DNA of 64,000 nt from Prostheceraeus crozeri (Eukaryota > Platyhelminthes > Polycladida > Euryleptidae): contig CAJQUW010008011.1 in NCBI GenBank assembly GCA_907163375.1, positions 1 through 64,000 of the forward strand. The letters run 5' to 3'. Of the stretch, positions 13,811 through 25,590 are shown one piece after another. Every line of letters starts with the position of its first letter. Within the stretch, counting starts at the first letter, position 1. The notes below the pieces were generated by a model. The model had not been told where the DNA came from. It did not search any database and saw nothing but the letters and a program-made list of their open reading frames with translations. A program made the position numbers and the translations under genes.

Positions 13811-14800
13811 ACGTCAGCGAAAATTTTTCTCTCCGATTGAGTTGGGAAGAAGTTCCTAGATCCATCTTTGACCAAAACGTCCGAATTTGCACTCCATTTT
13901 CCCATCCGAGCACTCCTTCATGTCGAAAAACGACTTTTCTCATCCCAAAACCTCCAAAACCTGACTTTTCCAACTCTGACGGTTTCTTGCCATTTTCCTC
14001 CCTAAACCCAAGAAAATGAGTCCAAACTGAGCTTTCCACTGCCTTTTTCTCATTCTCAGCTTTCAAATGAGCTATAGCACGACTTTCTACCATCTCTACA
14101 ACTAAAGTTAGAAGATCGGTGCCGAGGGGGGGGGAGGTCAGAACTTTTTCTCTCCGATTGAGTTGGGAAGAAGTTCCTAGACCCAACTTTGGCCAAAACG
14201 TCCGAATTTGCACTCCATTTTCCCATCCGAGCACTCCTTCTGCCCGAAAAACGACTTTTCTCATCCCAAAACCTCCAACACCTGACTTTTCCAACTCTGA
14301 CGGTTTCCTGCCATTTTCCTCCCTAAACCCAAGAAAATTAACCCAAACTGAGCTTTTCACTGCCTTTTTCTCACTCCCAGCTTTCAAATGAGCTATGGCA
14401 CGACTTTCTACGATGTCTAACACCAAAGTTGGAAGTTTGGCAGGAGGGGGGGGGGGGAGGTCTTCAAAACTTTTTCTCTCCAATGTCGCTGGAAACATCC
14501 TTCCTAACCCAAAATTTCACGTAGAGTCCGAATCTGCACTCCATTTTCCCTTCCGAGCACTCCTTCACGCCGAATTCCAGCCTTTCTCATCCCAACACCA
14601 CCAACATCCACCCTTTCCACACTCTATTCCTCACACATCACCTTCCTTGCCACCCCTTGCCTCATCACTCCTCCTTCCTTCCTTCCTTCCCGCCAGAGGG
14701 GGGGGGAGGGACCCGTTTCCTCCTCACGGACCCATTCCTCCCAACACATCCTTGACCACCTCCCTCACACTTCCTGCCAGAGGGGGGGGGGCTGAGTCAG
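13811..14800. repeat. Diverged edge of the satellite array (~323-bp monomers)
   Basis: Two clear units (13811-14134 and 14135-14457) and a decaying third (14458 to about 14800). Each keeps the TTTTTCTCTCC start, the CAAAACGTCC core, the CTTTCAAATGAGCTAT(A/G)GCACGAC segment and a long G run (about 9 to 14), but otherwise differs strongly from the 482-bp units. The two clear units resemble each other more than they resemble the main array. The third becomes C/T-rich, with TTCC repeats near 14680 and further G runs at 14698 and 14781. On the minus strand one frame stays open from 14498 to 13581 through these copies (305 codons). Confidence 0.85.
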
Positions 14801-15216
14801 CCTGATGACTCAGCATTTCACATTTTGGGCTTGCGTCTGGAATGTGCTTACTACTAGCAGCTACAACAGAATCGCAAAAAATTACTTGTCACAGTCGCAG
14901 ACGATGAAACGTCAGGTGTCATTTCAGGAAGTTATATTCAATATGTAAGGTCGTAAATTGGGAGTGAAATTCTGTTTTTTTAACCAATGGACAACAACTC
15001 GTGAGACTATGAACTGCAGACATATACATACACGCGGAAATTAAATGGCATGAATAATTACAGTGGTATGGCATAATTTTCTCCTTTTAATTTTGTTTAT
15101 TTGCTTATAAGAATGCTTTCAATTGCCTTAAATATTTTTCATGTACAATAGGCCTAATTAAACAACCCACTGCCTAAATTACACGTAGGCCTGACAAAAC
15201 GACAGACGGTTTGCTC
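14801..15216. other. Unique DNA between satellite edge and LTR element
   Basis: AT-rich sequence with no open frame, repeat or motif that I can assign. It is the insertion context of the LTR element: the last five bases before the 5' LTR (15217-15221, ACAAA) are the left target-site copy. Confidence 0.6.
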
Positions 15217-15221
15217 ACAAA

Positions 15222-15443
15222 TGTAATATCTCACTCTATGAGATTGGACATATTTCTATTCCTTAACTTTGTTTGAATATGTTCATGGTTTGAATACACA
15301 CTCAGTTTTCTTATGCGTGTCCGCTGTGTTTTTAGCCGAGAACCCATGTACCCTTTATACTGTGCATGCTTATGTGTATACTGATTAATACACCATAGAG
15401 TTGTAAAGATAGCAGATTAGATTACATCAGATCGGATATTACA
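15222..15443 (+). repeat. 5' LTR of the first gypsy-like element
   Basis: 222 bp, starting TG and ending CA, with 9-bp terminal inverted repeats (TGTAATATC / GATATTACA). It matches 19757-19978 except at one base. The gag ATG begins at the first base after it, so the primer-binding site and the first gag codons overlap. Confidence 0.97.
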
Positions 15444-18400
15444 ATGGCGACGGGAACGGCTACTACAGCAATAGAGAACCGTGATTTGAGAGCCACACCT
15501 TTTCACCCCATCGGCGATGCTGCTGCCACAGGCATGCAGTGGGAAGAGTGGATAGAGGGGATTGAAACTGAATTCAGATTTCGTAGGATTAGTGATCCAG
15601 AAGATAGAAAGGATGCTGTCCTGATTTACGGAGGGCCAGAGGTAAGGCGTTTGGCTAAGCACCTCCCAAACCCCACCACTTTACCCAAGGGTGTGACAAA
15701 AGATGTATACACCACACTGAAATGTAAGCTAGACAATCATTTCATGAGAAAGATTAATACCCAGCATATGAAGTTTCTGTTTAACAAGATGCGACCCAAT
15801 AGGCATGAACCAATGGGTAATTATGCTGCGCGGCTTAGAGAAAAAGCCAATTATTGTGATTTTGTTGATAGTGATGACAGGATACTTGAGCACATTATTC
15901 AAACCACTGATGACAAGACACTTATCAAAAACGCTGTGAATAAAAGATGGAAACTCGATCAGCTTCTAGAAGAAGCGCAGCAGATGGAGGCCATGACAGA
16001 TCAACTTAACGACATGAAATTATCGGAAGATAGGGATTCCAAAACCATCGCGAAAATCAGAAATCGTCCACATAGCTCGAAACAAGCTAGGCCTTACTTT
16101 AGCAAGCCAAACCAAAACAGGACCCCCTGCGGTTATTGTGGTCAGTCAGGCACACACGAGAAGGGGAGAAATTGTCCTGCTTACGGCAAGAAATGTCATA
16201 AGTGCGGCGGGTTGAACCACTGGGCCAATGTTTGTAAATCCAGCAAGCCTAACCAGAATCAGAGCCAGAGGTTTAACAAGCAGAACAAATCCGTTAGGAA
16301 GTTGGAAGAAGCAGAGAACGAGACTAGTTCAGATGATGATTTTTTTCGCGTGAAACAGATAGGCATGCAAAAGAAATCCAAGAAATTTGACAAATTGATT
16401 ACTGTTCATGTCGCAGATGTGAAAACACTTATAGAACCTGACACAGGCTCAGAAGTCAATGTCATGGATGAGCACCAGTTCAAAGCACTGACCAACAGAT
16501 CATCAAGTAAACTGGTACTGAAACCTTCCACTGTTAGGTTGAAAGCCGTCCAGAAAGAGCTTCTAGTGAAAGGAGAGATGGAGACCACTATCAAGAACAT
16601 AACTTGCGGAACGACTGCTAAATTCGTTATCGTCAAGGGCAGACTAGAATCTCCACCCCTACTAAGCAGAGACACCTTAGGAACATTAGGGATGTTGAAG
16701 ATAAACCCCCACGGTAAATTCGCCCGCGAGAATCACCTCAGGATACGCCTCATTAAGAATGAGCCTACAGATCGCGAGGCAATATTAGCGGAGTACGAGG
16801 AAGTCTTCGAAGGCATAGGCCACATCCGAGACAAGAAGAATGACCTCGAGATATATGCACACTTCCACATGAAAGATGACGCAGAACCGATCGCACAGAA
16901 GCCCAGACTAGTCCCATTCTACCTCCTGAAGCCACTCAAAGCATTGCTAGATGAATGTGTAGAAAATGGAATTTACGAGCGCGTCCCAGATAATGAAGCC
17001 ATTAGTTGGTGTTCACGATTAGTCATCATGCCGAAGCCAAGATACCGAGATGAACAAGAATTGCAGTCCAATATGATCCGTGCATGCATAGATCTGAGAG
17101 CACCAAATAAGGCCATGGAAAGAAACAGTATCACTCAGGGCACCACAGTCGAGGACTTTACCCACAAATTCAATGAATGCAAGATATTTTCGAAACTTGA
17201 CATGAATCAAGGTTACCACCAGCTCAGCCTTCATCCAAAGTCGAGAAACGTCGAGAGAACAGCACACCTTGGGGCAACATGCGCCCAACCAGATTGATAT
17301 TCGGAGCGAAATCAGCCCAAGATAGCTTCGACGAAGTTGTTTACCGAATATTCGGCAATATCCCCAACTGTTTGAACCATAGAGACGACATCCTCATTGG
17401 CGGCAGAGACGAAGAGGAGCATGCTAAAGCTCTGAAACAGGTCTTAAATCAAGCGAGAGATTTTGGCATCACATTCAACCGTCAGAAATGTCAGTTCGGT
17501 CTGAAAGAGATAGAATTTTACGGCTATAAGTTCTCTGACGATGGACTGCGACCGGCTCCAGAGAAGGTCAAAGCCATCAAGGAATGCAGCATACCGGAAT
17601 CTAAGTCAGAAGTCCGCAGTTTTCTAGGAATGACTGGTTATTTGTCAAAATTCATACCTAACTACTCGTACCTAACAGCTCCACTCCGTAACCTAACCCT
17701 GAAAGATAAGAAATTCCAGTGGACCGAGGTTGAAGACAAGGCATTTGAGAAGCTGAAAGAGGCCATCACAGATGATGCTGCCGTGGCATTCTTTAACCCT
17801 AGATACCCTATTATCGTGAGAACTGAAGCGAGCTTCCATGAAGGTCTATCGGCAGGATTATTCCAGAAGACAGAATCAGGCATCAAGCCAGTTCATTTCA
17901 TTAGCAGGTCGATGACTAGCACAGAGAGAAACTATAGCCAGACCGAGAAAGATGCGTTATGCATCCGATGGGCGAAAAACAGATTTCGCATGTACTTGCT
18001 AGGTGCACCGAAGTTCAAGATAGTTTGTTCGCACAAGCCACTGATTCCACTTTTCAACAAGACGAAAGTGAACTTACCACCACGTCTTGAGAGGTGGATC
18101 ATGGACATGCAGGATGTGGACTATGAAATGATCTACGAACCCGGCAGAGATGAAAGAGACCCCCTGGACTACCTCTCAAGGCATCCATTAACTGAGACAG
18201 CTTCAGACTCAACCGAACGATATGTCAGATGCTTCTCATGAACACACCGGCTTGAACGAGATTAGAAAAGAAACAGCTAGAGATCCACAACTGCAGAAGC
18301 TGAGAGAGACCATAAGGAGCGAATCATGGGAAGCTATGAGAAGGGACCCCGATGTCATACCGTTCTATAGTCTTAAGACAGAAATGTATGAGGCTGACGG

Positions 18401-19738
18401 ACTCCTCTTCAGGATGAATAAGATTATAATTCCAGAAAAACTTCAGAAAAGGATAGTCAATTCAGCTCATAAAATGGGCCATTTCGGGATGACGAAGACG
18501 AAGCGCATGATACGTGACAAGTACTGGTTCGAGAACATTAACCAACTAGTAGAAAACACAATCAAAAACTGTCACCCATGCCAGACTGCAACCGATGACC
18601 ATAGAGAGTTACAGCCAAGATGACCAAGATACCTAATGAGCCATGGCATACCGTCTCGATTTATTTTGGGGGACCCTACCCCGACGGGCATTACAATTTA
18701 GTTGTGATAGACTTACGAACACGGTACCCAGAAGTCGAAATTGTCTACTCTACAGCATCAGGTCCCACCATTGAGAAGCTCACAAAAATCTTCAGCACCC
18801 ACGGTATTCCCAGTACTGTCATATCAGATAACGGACCCCCTTCAACTCGGAGATGTTCTCAAACTTCGCCGATGAGCAAGGTTTTCACCACCACCGTGTT
18901 ACGCCAGAGCACCCCAGAGCGAACGGCGCTGCTGAGAGTTTTATGAAGACCCTAAACAAAGCTGAGAGAATAGCCCACTTAGAAGGACGAAATTGGAAGA
19001 TAGCTGTCCAGGAGATGTTGATGGGTTTTAGGTCCACCCCACATGTTGCTACAGGAATCTCACCCTACGAGGCACTCATGGGTAGAAAGGTCAGGACAAA
19101 GCTCTATACTAGAACCTTTGAAGGACCGAGCAGTGATAGAGACCAGGCCATTAATGAGATAGACAGAAGTTACAAAAACAGGAATAAGAACTATAAAGAT
19201 AGAGGATCACACGATCCACGATTCAATATCGGGGATCACGTTTTGGTTGAAACAGAAGAAGAGAGACAAATGGTCCACTCCATACGAACCGAACTTGTAC
19301 ACCATCGAGAAGACGGACGGATCCAGCGTCAAGGCGAGAAGATCAACCGACGGACGAACGATCTATCGAGATGCGAGCAGGTTCAAGAGAGTGAACCTGG
19401 CAGATAATAGAACCGAAGCAGAACCGGAGACCCAAGCCACCGATGAGACGATCCAGGAGAATCCGACCGAGACGAGCGAACCGATCCAGGAGAATCCGAC
19501 CGAGACGAGAGAACCGATCCAAGAGGACGAGAACGAAGTTGTAGAAGGAAAGAGACGCGAGAACCGGAACCGAGACGAGACGAGGCAGGAGAGCCTATCG
19601 ACAACCAGCGACGAACCGAAACACGAGCACCTGAGCGGAGGCAACCGGAAACAAACACGTACCAGAAGAAGACCAATATACTTGAATGACTATTTCACCG
19701 ACAGTGACATCTTTGCAGACGGATCCCTTACTCCGTGA
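15444..19738 (+). pseudogene. gag-pol region of the first gypsy-like element (fossil)
   Basis: Read from the LTR-abutting ATG. Gag lies at about 15.44-16.3 kb and includes two zinc-knuckle-like Cys/His clusters near 16.13-16.24 kb, the second a classic CX2CX4HX4C (CHKCGGLNHWANVC). An aspartic protease signature (DTGS) lies near 16.44 kb. Reverse transcriptase covers about 16.85-17.65 kb (for example KLDMNQGYHQL). RNase H lies near 17.8-18.15 kb. Integrase runs from an HHCC-type zinc region near 18.47-18.58 kb to the catalytic core and tail near 18.65-19.25 kb. The end (about 19.4-19.74 kb) is a hydrophilic Glu/Thr-rich tail with short internal repeats. The region is interrupted by about five frame breaks, so this copy is taken to be inactive. 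Gypsy elements often use a programmed frameshift between gag and pol; whether one break is of that kind cannot be told here. Confidence 0.9.
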
Positions 19739-19756
19739 TTTGTGGAAAGGGAGAGA

Positions 19757-19978
19757 TGTAATATCTCACTCTATGAGATTGGACATATTTCTATTCCTTA
19801 ACTTTGTTTGAATATGTTCATGGTTTGAATACACACTCAGTTTTCTTATGCGTGTCCGCTGTGTTTTTAGCCGAGAACCCATGTACCCTTTATACTGTGC
19901 ATGCTAATGTGTATACTGATTAATACACCATAGAGTTGTAAAGATAGCAGATTAGATTACATCAGATCGGATATTACA
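19757..19978 (+). repeat. 3' LTR of the first gypsy-like element
   Basis: 222 bp, nearly identical to the 5' LTR. It is preceded by the purine-rich tract GGAAAGGGAGAGA and followed by the right target-site copy ACAAA at 19979-19983. Confidence 0.97.
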
Positions 19979-19983
19979 ACAAA

Positions 19984-22900
19984 CGACATTATCGAAAAGC
20001 ATCAATCAGCGAATTGAATTTTTTAAGATGGAGGAATGCTTCAATTAGGAAATGCTTCAATATCAAGGATTGAACTTTTCATCTCCTATCAACGATCCTG
20101 ATGAATCACGCGATTAATTATTTAATCAAATACATATTTTATTTTGTAACTTCAGGACAATTTGAATGGTTGGCTTAGAATCTGTTACTATACAAGTTAC
20201 CTATTGATGCGGTTTATTCACCTGATTTACGAGTACGATTTATTTGCTACTCACATGTCTTAATAGTGTTGACGCACCATTACACTCCATTTAGATAATC
20301 ATATATCCGCGGTAATAATCTTTAGCAAAGGATGTCAACATGTATACTATCTTCAATGAATAGAGAACACTGCACCGTCAGCTGTTCGACGAGTTGATTC
20401 ACACCCACACACCGCATGAGGAATCCATAAACTGACTGATAGACGAAGCGCGCGGCGAAGAAATGCATTGCAATGTTCGAATTCGGGAGGTTCGCCATCA
20501 TGAAGACATGACAATCCCCTTTTAGAATAGGTCAGAAATATAAATTAGATAATTACAGTGGTCGGGATGCATTAGAATGAAGTCATGCTTTATAAATAAT
20601 CATCAAAACTGACTATCGTACATGCATACTCGTGAAACATCGGAAAATGATGGCATTTCCACCTGAGCGCTTTATACGGACTTCTAAATATAGCACCCAA
20701 TACAGGATTCCCTTCACAGTGCGATTAATCGCTATGTTCCGAAGTCACGTGTTTTTCGTTTTTTACGTATTTATGTTTTTCGTGTTGCCGAAGTTCTGCC
20801 GAAAGTCGACGCACTTGTGCCGACATTCATAAAAATGCGTGGTTCTAAAAACAGTTCTATTTATTTCATGTTAAAACATCTTTCGCAGTTCATATCATAA
20901 CACAGATAACATAAATTACGATTGAAACATCATTTGAATTGAAACTGCTCAAGATGGACATTTACGTCCGACATTTACGTTTGCACAGGGGAGTCCTATC
21001 ATTTTGATAGGACTCCGCGGCTTTTGATAGGACTCCGACTCCGAGTGGCAAGTAGGTATATATATAGCCTAGTTTTTTGAAAAACTGGTAACCTATATCA
21101 TAGATCATTATTGCCTTACCTAAACGTCTTTAGTGATCATTGCGTATCAATTATCAATCATTTTCGATGAAAGGTTATCAAATGTCGCCTTAAGTTGGAT
21201 GCATGCGACTCGGTTCCTCCCCTTGTTGACGTGTGCTTCACACGGTTTTTCTCCAGTCTCCACCAGGCAGGAAATCCCATCCTTCTTCAAAAAATATGAG
21301 TGCACTTTCGATTGTAATATATGCGCTTTGGAGGGGACATCAAACACGATTAACGTGCACTTGTAAGAGCGGAAATCTACAACTTTTACAATATCAGGGC
21401 CTACAAATTGACAACTTTCGGAAATCAACAACCGGTGTCGATTTCCGATAACTAGAGATCAAGTTTTCTGCGTCGTCATTAGCTTTTTTCCAAAGGTCTA
21501 CATATCAATCACGAGATAGATGTTTATGCAAGGGAATTGTCTACCTTCAGGCAAAAATATTGTAGAATAAAGCAGCAGAGTATAGTTGACTTTTGTACAG
21601 TAAATCGACAACCGTACAAATTTTTGTATTGTTTGACTACGGCATTTAGAATTAAGGTCGGTAAAACAAAATCCCGAATTATTTGATATTTCGCAATAAT
21701 GTGAAACTAACGCGTTTATCGTGATTAATTGTGCATAGTCTAATAGAGCACATAACTATCCGTGGTTTCTGAAATCCCATCAATGAGATGAGTGTTACAA
21801 ACCGTTGTGGTGATGATATGATATTGGATTGATATTTTTCTTCTTTGTGGTTGCTTAGCAAATGTTCGTGTGAGAGACATACTTCAGCGTTATCATAAGC
21901 AGTAAAATGCTTTTAGTATGCACCAGGTAGAAAGTTGATCACAGATATTGTCATTATTGCTATTCTACTGTCATCAGTACTTTGGCATGTCATGAACATG
22001 ATGTAAACAGGTTTACACATGCAGACGTCAGGAGATAGGCCAATACATCCGCTGAAATAGCTACCACATGATTATATGTGGAGCACGAAATTACGGTAAA
22101 TTGAATTAAACTCAACATGTTTGTTATCAACAAGATACTATTACCATTTGTGAGAAACTATAGACTTTACGAAATTCTCTGAACATCTTGACTTCTGATC
22201 AAACTCATGAGACAATCTTAAGTAAAGTCATTCCGTTTTTATCAGATTTTTGTTTATTGTATTGAGCATGCTAGTTCCCTATGGTAAGGGAGGGAGAGGC
22301 TACATTTACCGTCAATGCTTGGACTCCATTGCTTTTAAAAAGAGCATGAAATGATGCTTTTGTACGATTGTATTCGATATTTTGAAGGCAAAGTTTATTT
22401 CCTTGTTAAAACCGTGCGAGTATGGAAACTACTACGTATCTGTGAATATTCTCAAACTCCACTGATTGCCTGATATCGCAGAACATCAAACTCTACATTT
22501 TGCAACAATCTACACTTTTCAACGCAATTGCAGTTTTCGTGTATTGAATTAAGGTTCTAGAAAATTAGTTATTCATGATTATTATGATTCCCGCGAAATT
22601 TTTTGTCTGAATAAAGAAATTCAGGCTTTCATGTTAATCCGTATAAAATGTGCGAAATAATCGTGTGAGGTTATTCGCAAGCTGTAACATGATTGGTTTA
22701 TATCACAACATCACATTTGTAGATATTATTTTTCAACAGTTGTAGGTAGACCTACTGTATGTAATTCAAGTTTCTGGATAAATTTCGTAGGTATGATCAC
22801 TGTGAATAGAGCGGATGTATTTTATAAGTTGAGTGCCGGCATGTTTCTTGACATCTATGGTTATAGGAATCTAGTTTCCAAAATTTTCAGTCAAGTACAT

Positions 22901-23160
22901 TAAGACCACAACTGCGTTGAAGAATGTATAACCATAATTTTGATAATTTGTGATATTAACCAATCATATTACTGTGTATGTGTTAAGTATATTGGCCTAT
23001 ATTACTGACTTTTACCGCTGCTTGCGCATTATTTTTCCGCTTGGGAATAAACCTGGCACAATATTTACACAAGATGATCAAGTTAAAATTGATTCGACCC
23101 ATAGTGCACGTCGCATAGAGCGCCACCTGATGCATGCGTCAACTGTATTTTTTCATGTAA
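19984..23160. other. Unique AT-rich DNA, no gene recognised
   Basis: About 3.2 kb with only short random-looking open frames. No protein family, RNA gene or long repeat was recognised, apart from the GGAGTCC hairpin motif at 20990-21045, listed separately. Confidence 0.55.
20990..21045. repeat. GGAGTCCTATCA hairpin with extra direct copy
   Basis: GGAGTCCTATCA and its exact reverse complement TGATAGGACTCC are separated by TTT (20990-21016), giving a perfect 12-bp stem. A second TTGATAGGACTCC follows at 21023, then GACTCCGAG. A related, less regular cluster lies at 36703-36752. It may be a small dispersed inverted-repeat element or part of one. Function unknown. Confidence 0.75.
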
Positions 23161-23173
23161 ATTTCAATAATGA

Positions 23174-24106
23174 TTAGGCAAAGCGAACTGTTCCAAGCAC
23201 AGTGCTAGGGCTTCCAAATAACAGACTCGACATGTTTTGGAAGATAATGGATTTCCTACACGTGTGGTAATTTTTGATGGATAGTGATCTAGCTGAGGAT
23301 TTGCTGGCACCGCTGTTAAACGAGGACGACCTCCATGTACACTGTCTTGTACACCACCTTGAGATATCCAATATCCGATATTTTTTGATGGTGTAGCCGA
23401 GGTATGTCACATTTCCACCTGGATGCTGGTAAACTATGCAAGAATTTCTATGAATTAGATGCAATCCGTAATACCATGTGCAGGATTTCCTGTTAAAGTT
23501 GTAGTGATGCATAGAGGCATCCAACAAGTCGACAACTCCCATATTGGTATTGTAACGAAGGACGAGACTTGGGTTTAAAAACTCCAACACGACTTTATGG
23601 TCGGTTTCTTGTTCAGAGCCATGGCAAACAGAAATGCAGCATTTTGTAAAGTTTCCGTAATGCATCTTTCTCCATGCTCGAACCTTCACCCTCATCGTAC
23701 GCCTGTCAAACACGATATTATTCGACCACAGTTTCAAAGTAGAAAATATTTCATCTGTTAAAAAGAGATTGATAAAAAAGGATTGTCGTCTGCGTTTTCT
23801 GCACATTGTATCGACGGATTCAAGCCGGTCAATCCTGTAAACTCAGGCAAAGGTTCCGGTCTGTGATCGTTTTCACCAAGTTACAAAATGCCAACCATGT
23901 CAGGGAGTTAGATATGATGTTATTTTCTCATCTTCACTGTCAGACGTCGATATTTCATCACTACCGCTTTCACCATCATCAGTACCGACAGCCGCATCAT
24001 CAAAACCTAAGTTTCGAATCGCAGCCATGAATACATTTCTGCGTGGTCTTTCAATCAAAATAGTGAGTGATTTAGTAAAATGCAACAAGATTGTTAGCTT
24101 CATCAA
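23174..24106 (-). pseudogene. piggyBac-type transposase remnant
   Basis: On the minus strand, a 210-codon open frame (23806 to 23174) carries the conserved C-terminal part of piggyBac (DDE_Tnp_1_7) transposases. The motif YNTNMGVVDLLDASMHHY matches the family's YNxxMGGVDxxDQ...Y block and is followed by the NRKSCTWYY and CIVYQ blocks. Upstream in transcription order (24106 to 23900) a second frame holds an acidic Asp/Glu/Ser stretch typical of piggyBac N-termini. The bulk of the catalytic core between them is missing: only about 95 bp separate the two pieces, where several hundred codons are expected. So this is an internally deleted, dead copy. A possible 5' element end is AAAGGGTTAA (24287-24296), which reads TTAACCCTTT on the minus strand, like piggyBac ends with their TTAA target. 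No matching left end was found. Confidence 0.78.
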
Positions 24107-24296
24107 CTCAGTGAACTTTAATCAAATATATAAACCTGAATCTTTGCATTGAGAGACACAATTTCGTTACATAAATTGCATAACATTATCAACATGACGG
24201 GCACCGCCAATCATATTGTCTGTCGAATGTTAGGGAGCGCGATCACATTGATCTGCTATGCATTAGCATCCGTGTCAACTGATGCGAAAGGGTTAA

Positions 24297-25590
24297 GCGT
24301 ATTTCGTCGGTGTACTGCATCTGGAGATCATTACTCCTCTCCCTGTGTTTTAGGGAGATAGTATGCTAGCTCTGACAATACTGGTTTGTTCTTATCCGCC
24401 GAGTTTGATTTTATTATATGAGCTGAGTTATCCACCCATCAGCGCAACAATAAAAGGTCACCCAATCGGCACGTTTGAACCAACGTATATTCCTAGTTAA
24501 AAACTGGAACATTCTTGAACATTGTGTGACGACTAGTTTCCTGGGATGCTTGTGATAAAGTAAATTAGGTATTTAAGCATCTGATAGGTTGGGAATTGTA
24601 ATTGAGATGATAAAGACTAGTAGGAGACTGTTATACAAGAGATAGCACTTGTTCAATGAGTTGTCAATATCCGACAAGGTCACAACCTATGGATATAACT
24701 ACTTGTCATCGATCTGAGAGGGATTGAGCTTTCTGCAGATATCATCCCCGTATCACATCAAAATTTACTTTTATTCGACATTTTGAGTCTCAGCATTTCA
24801 TGAATTCACGCGTCTTCTGGTAGGTAAAAATACTGTCAGTTTTGTGGGAGAGACCACTTCAGAGAAAAATGCTTGGAGAAACTCACAGTAACAGAAGGAA
24901 TACATACGTGCGGATATTTTAAGAAAAATATTGTATTTTAATTAACGCTGTGTGACATTTGACCATGTCTGAAGGACATTTTTCGAAAAATTCGCTAAAA
25001 GACTTCAGATTCCCCTAAATTTCTGGGCAGCAACACTTCTTTCAAAAACTATCGCCATATTTCAATCATTTTTCAATTGTTGGCCCATGGATGGCACTAA
25101 CAATCGCAAACATTGACTTGATTCAACCTCTACAGAAATAATTACTTTCCTCGCTCAATCACAGACCGAGATCACGCGCACGTGTGCTCATGATTTCCAA
25201 GAATTCGTGAATGGCTGACTGCTCGGCGGTGCCATTTAGTGCATGCAGTCGACATAGGAGATCTCCGTTCTATGCGAGGATCGCACGAAAGTAGATTCGA
25301 ACTCGGTGATTAGTGTTAAATTCAATATCCAACTGTATGTTAGTGAAATTTAAATAAATGAATACACAACATGAATATTCCTCTAGATCCTCCTTGAAAA
25401 TGTAAACAGAAGGTTCGCATGAACACCGATTAAATGTTCCTTAAACATTGCATTAATAACACATGCTGTCATCAGAAGACACCAAATTATGTAAAGCGCA
25501 AGTCTCATCATGAATTCAGCAGCGAAATCGAATTTCAAAAATTGAATTTAATATTCCAAATGATGCAAGACAAATTCTTAAAAATACATT
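24297..25590. other. Unique DNA up to the 192-bp satellite
   Basis: AT-rich with no supported gene, RNA or repeat. The 192-bp array begins abruptly at 25591 with the TCAGATGTTGAAG motif. Confidence 0.55.

Larger units (their letters stand above)
15222..19978 (+). mobile_element. Ty3/gypsy-like LTR retrotransposon, broken, young
   Basis: A 4757-bp element bounded by two 222-bp direct repeats that start TGTAATATC and end GATATTACA. It is flanked by a 5-bp duplication, ACAAA (15217-15221 and 19979-19983). A primer-binding-site-like TGGCGACGGG follows the 5' LTR directly, and a purine tract (19743-19756) precedes the 3' LTR. Domain order is gag, zinc knuckles, protease, reverse transcriptase, RNase H, integrase, which is the Ty3/gypsy order. 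By eye the LTRs differ at one base in 222, so the insertion is recent. The coding part is not whole: about five frame breaks. No envelope-like gene was recognised. Confidence 0.95.

Noticed and set aside
19363-19676. Two minus-strand frames of over 90 codons with Ser/Val/Gly repeats
   Set aside because: They are shadows of the Glu/Thr/Pro repeat in the tail of the LTR element on the plus strand.
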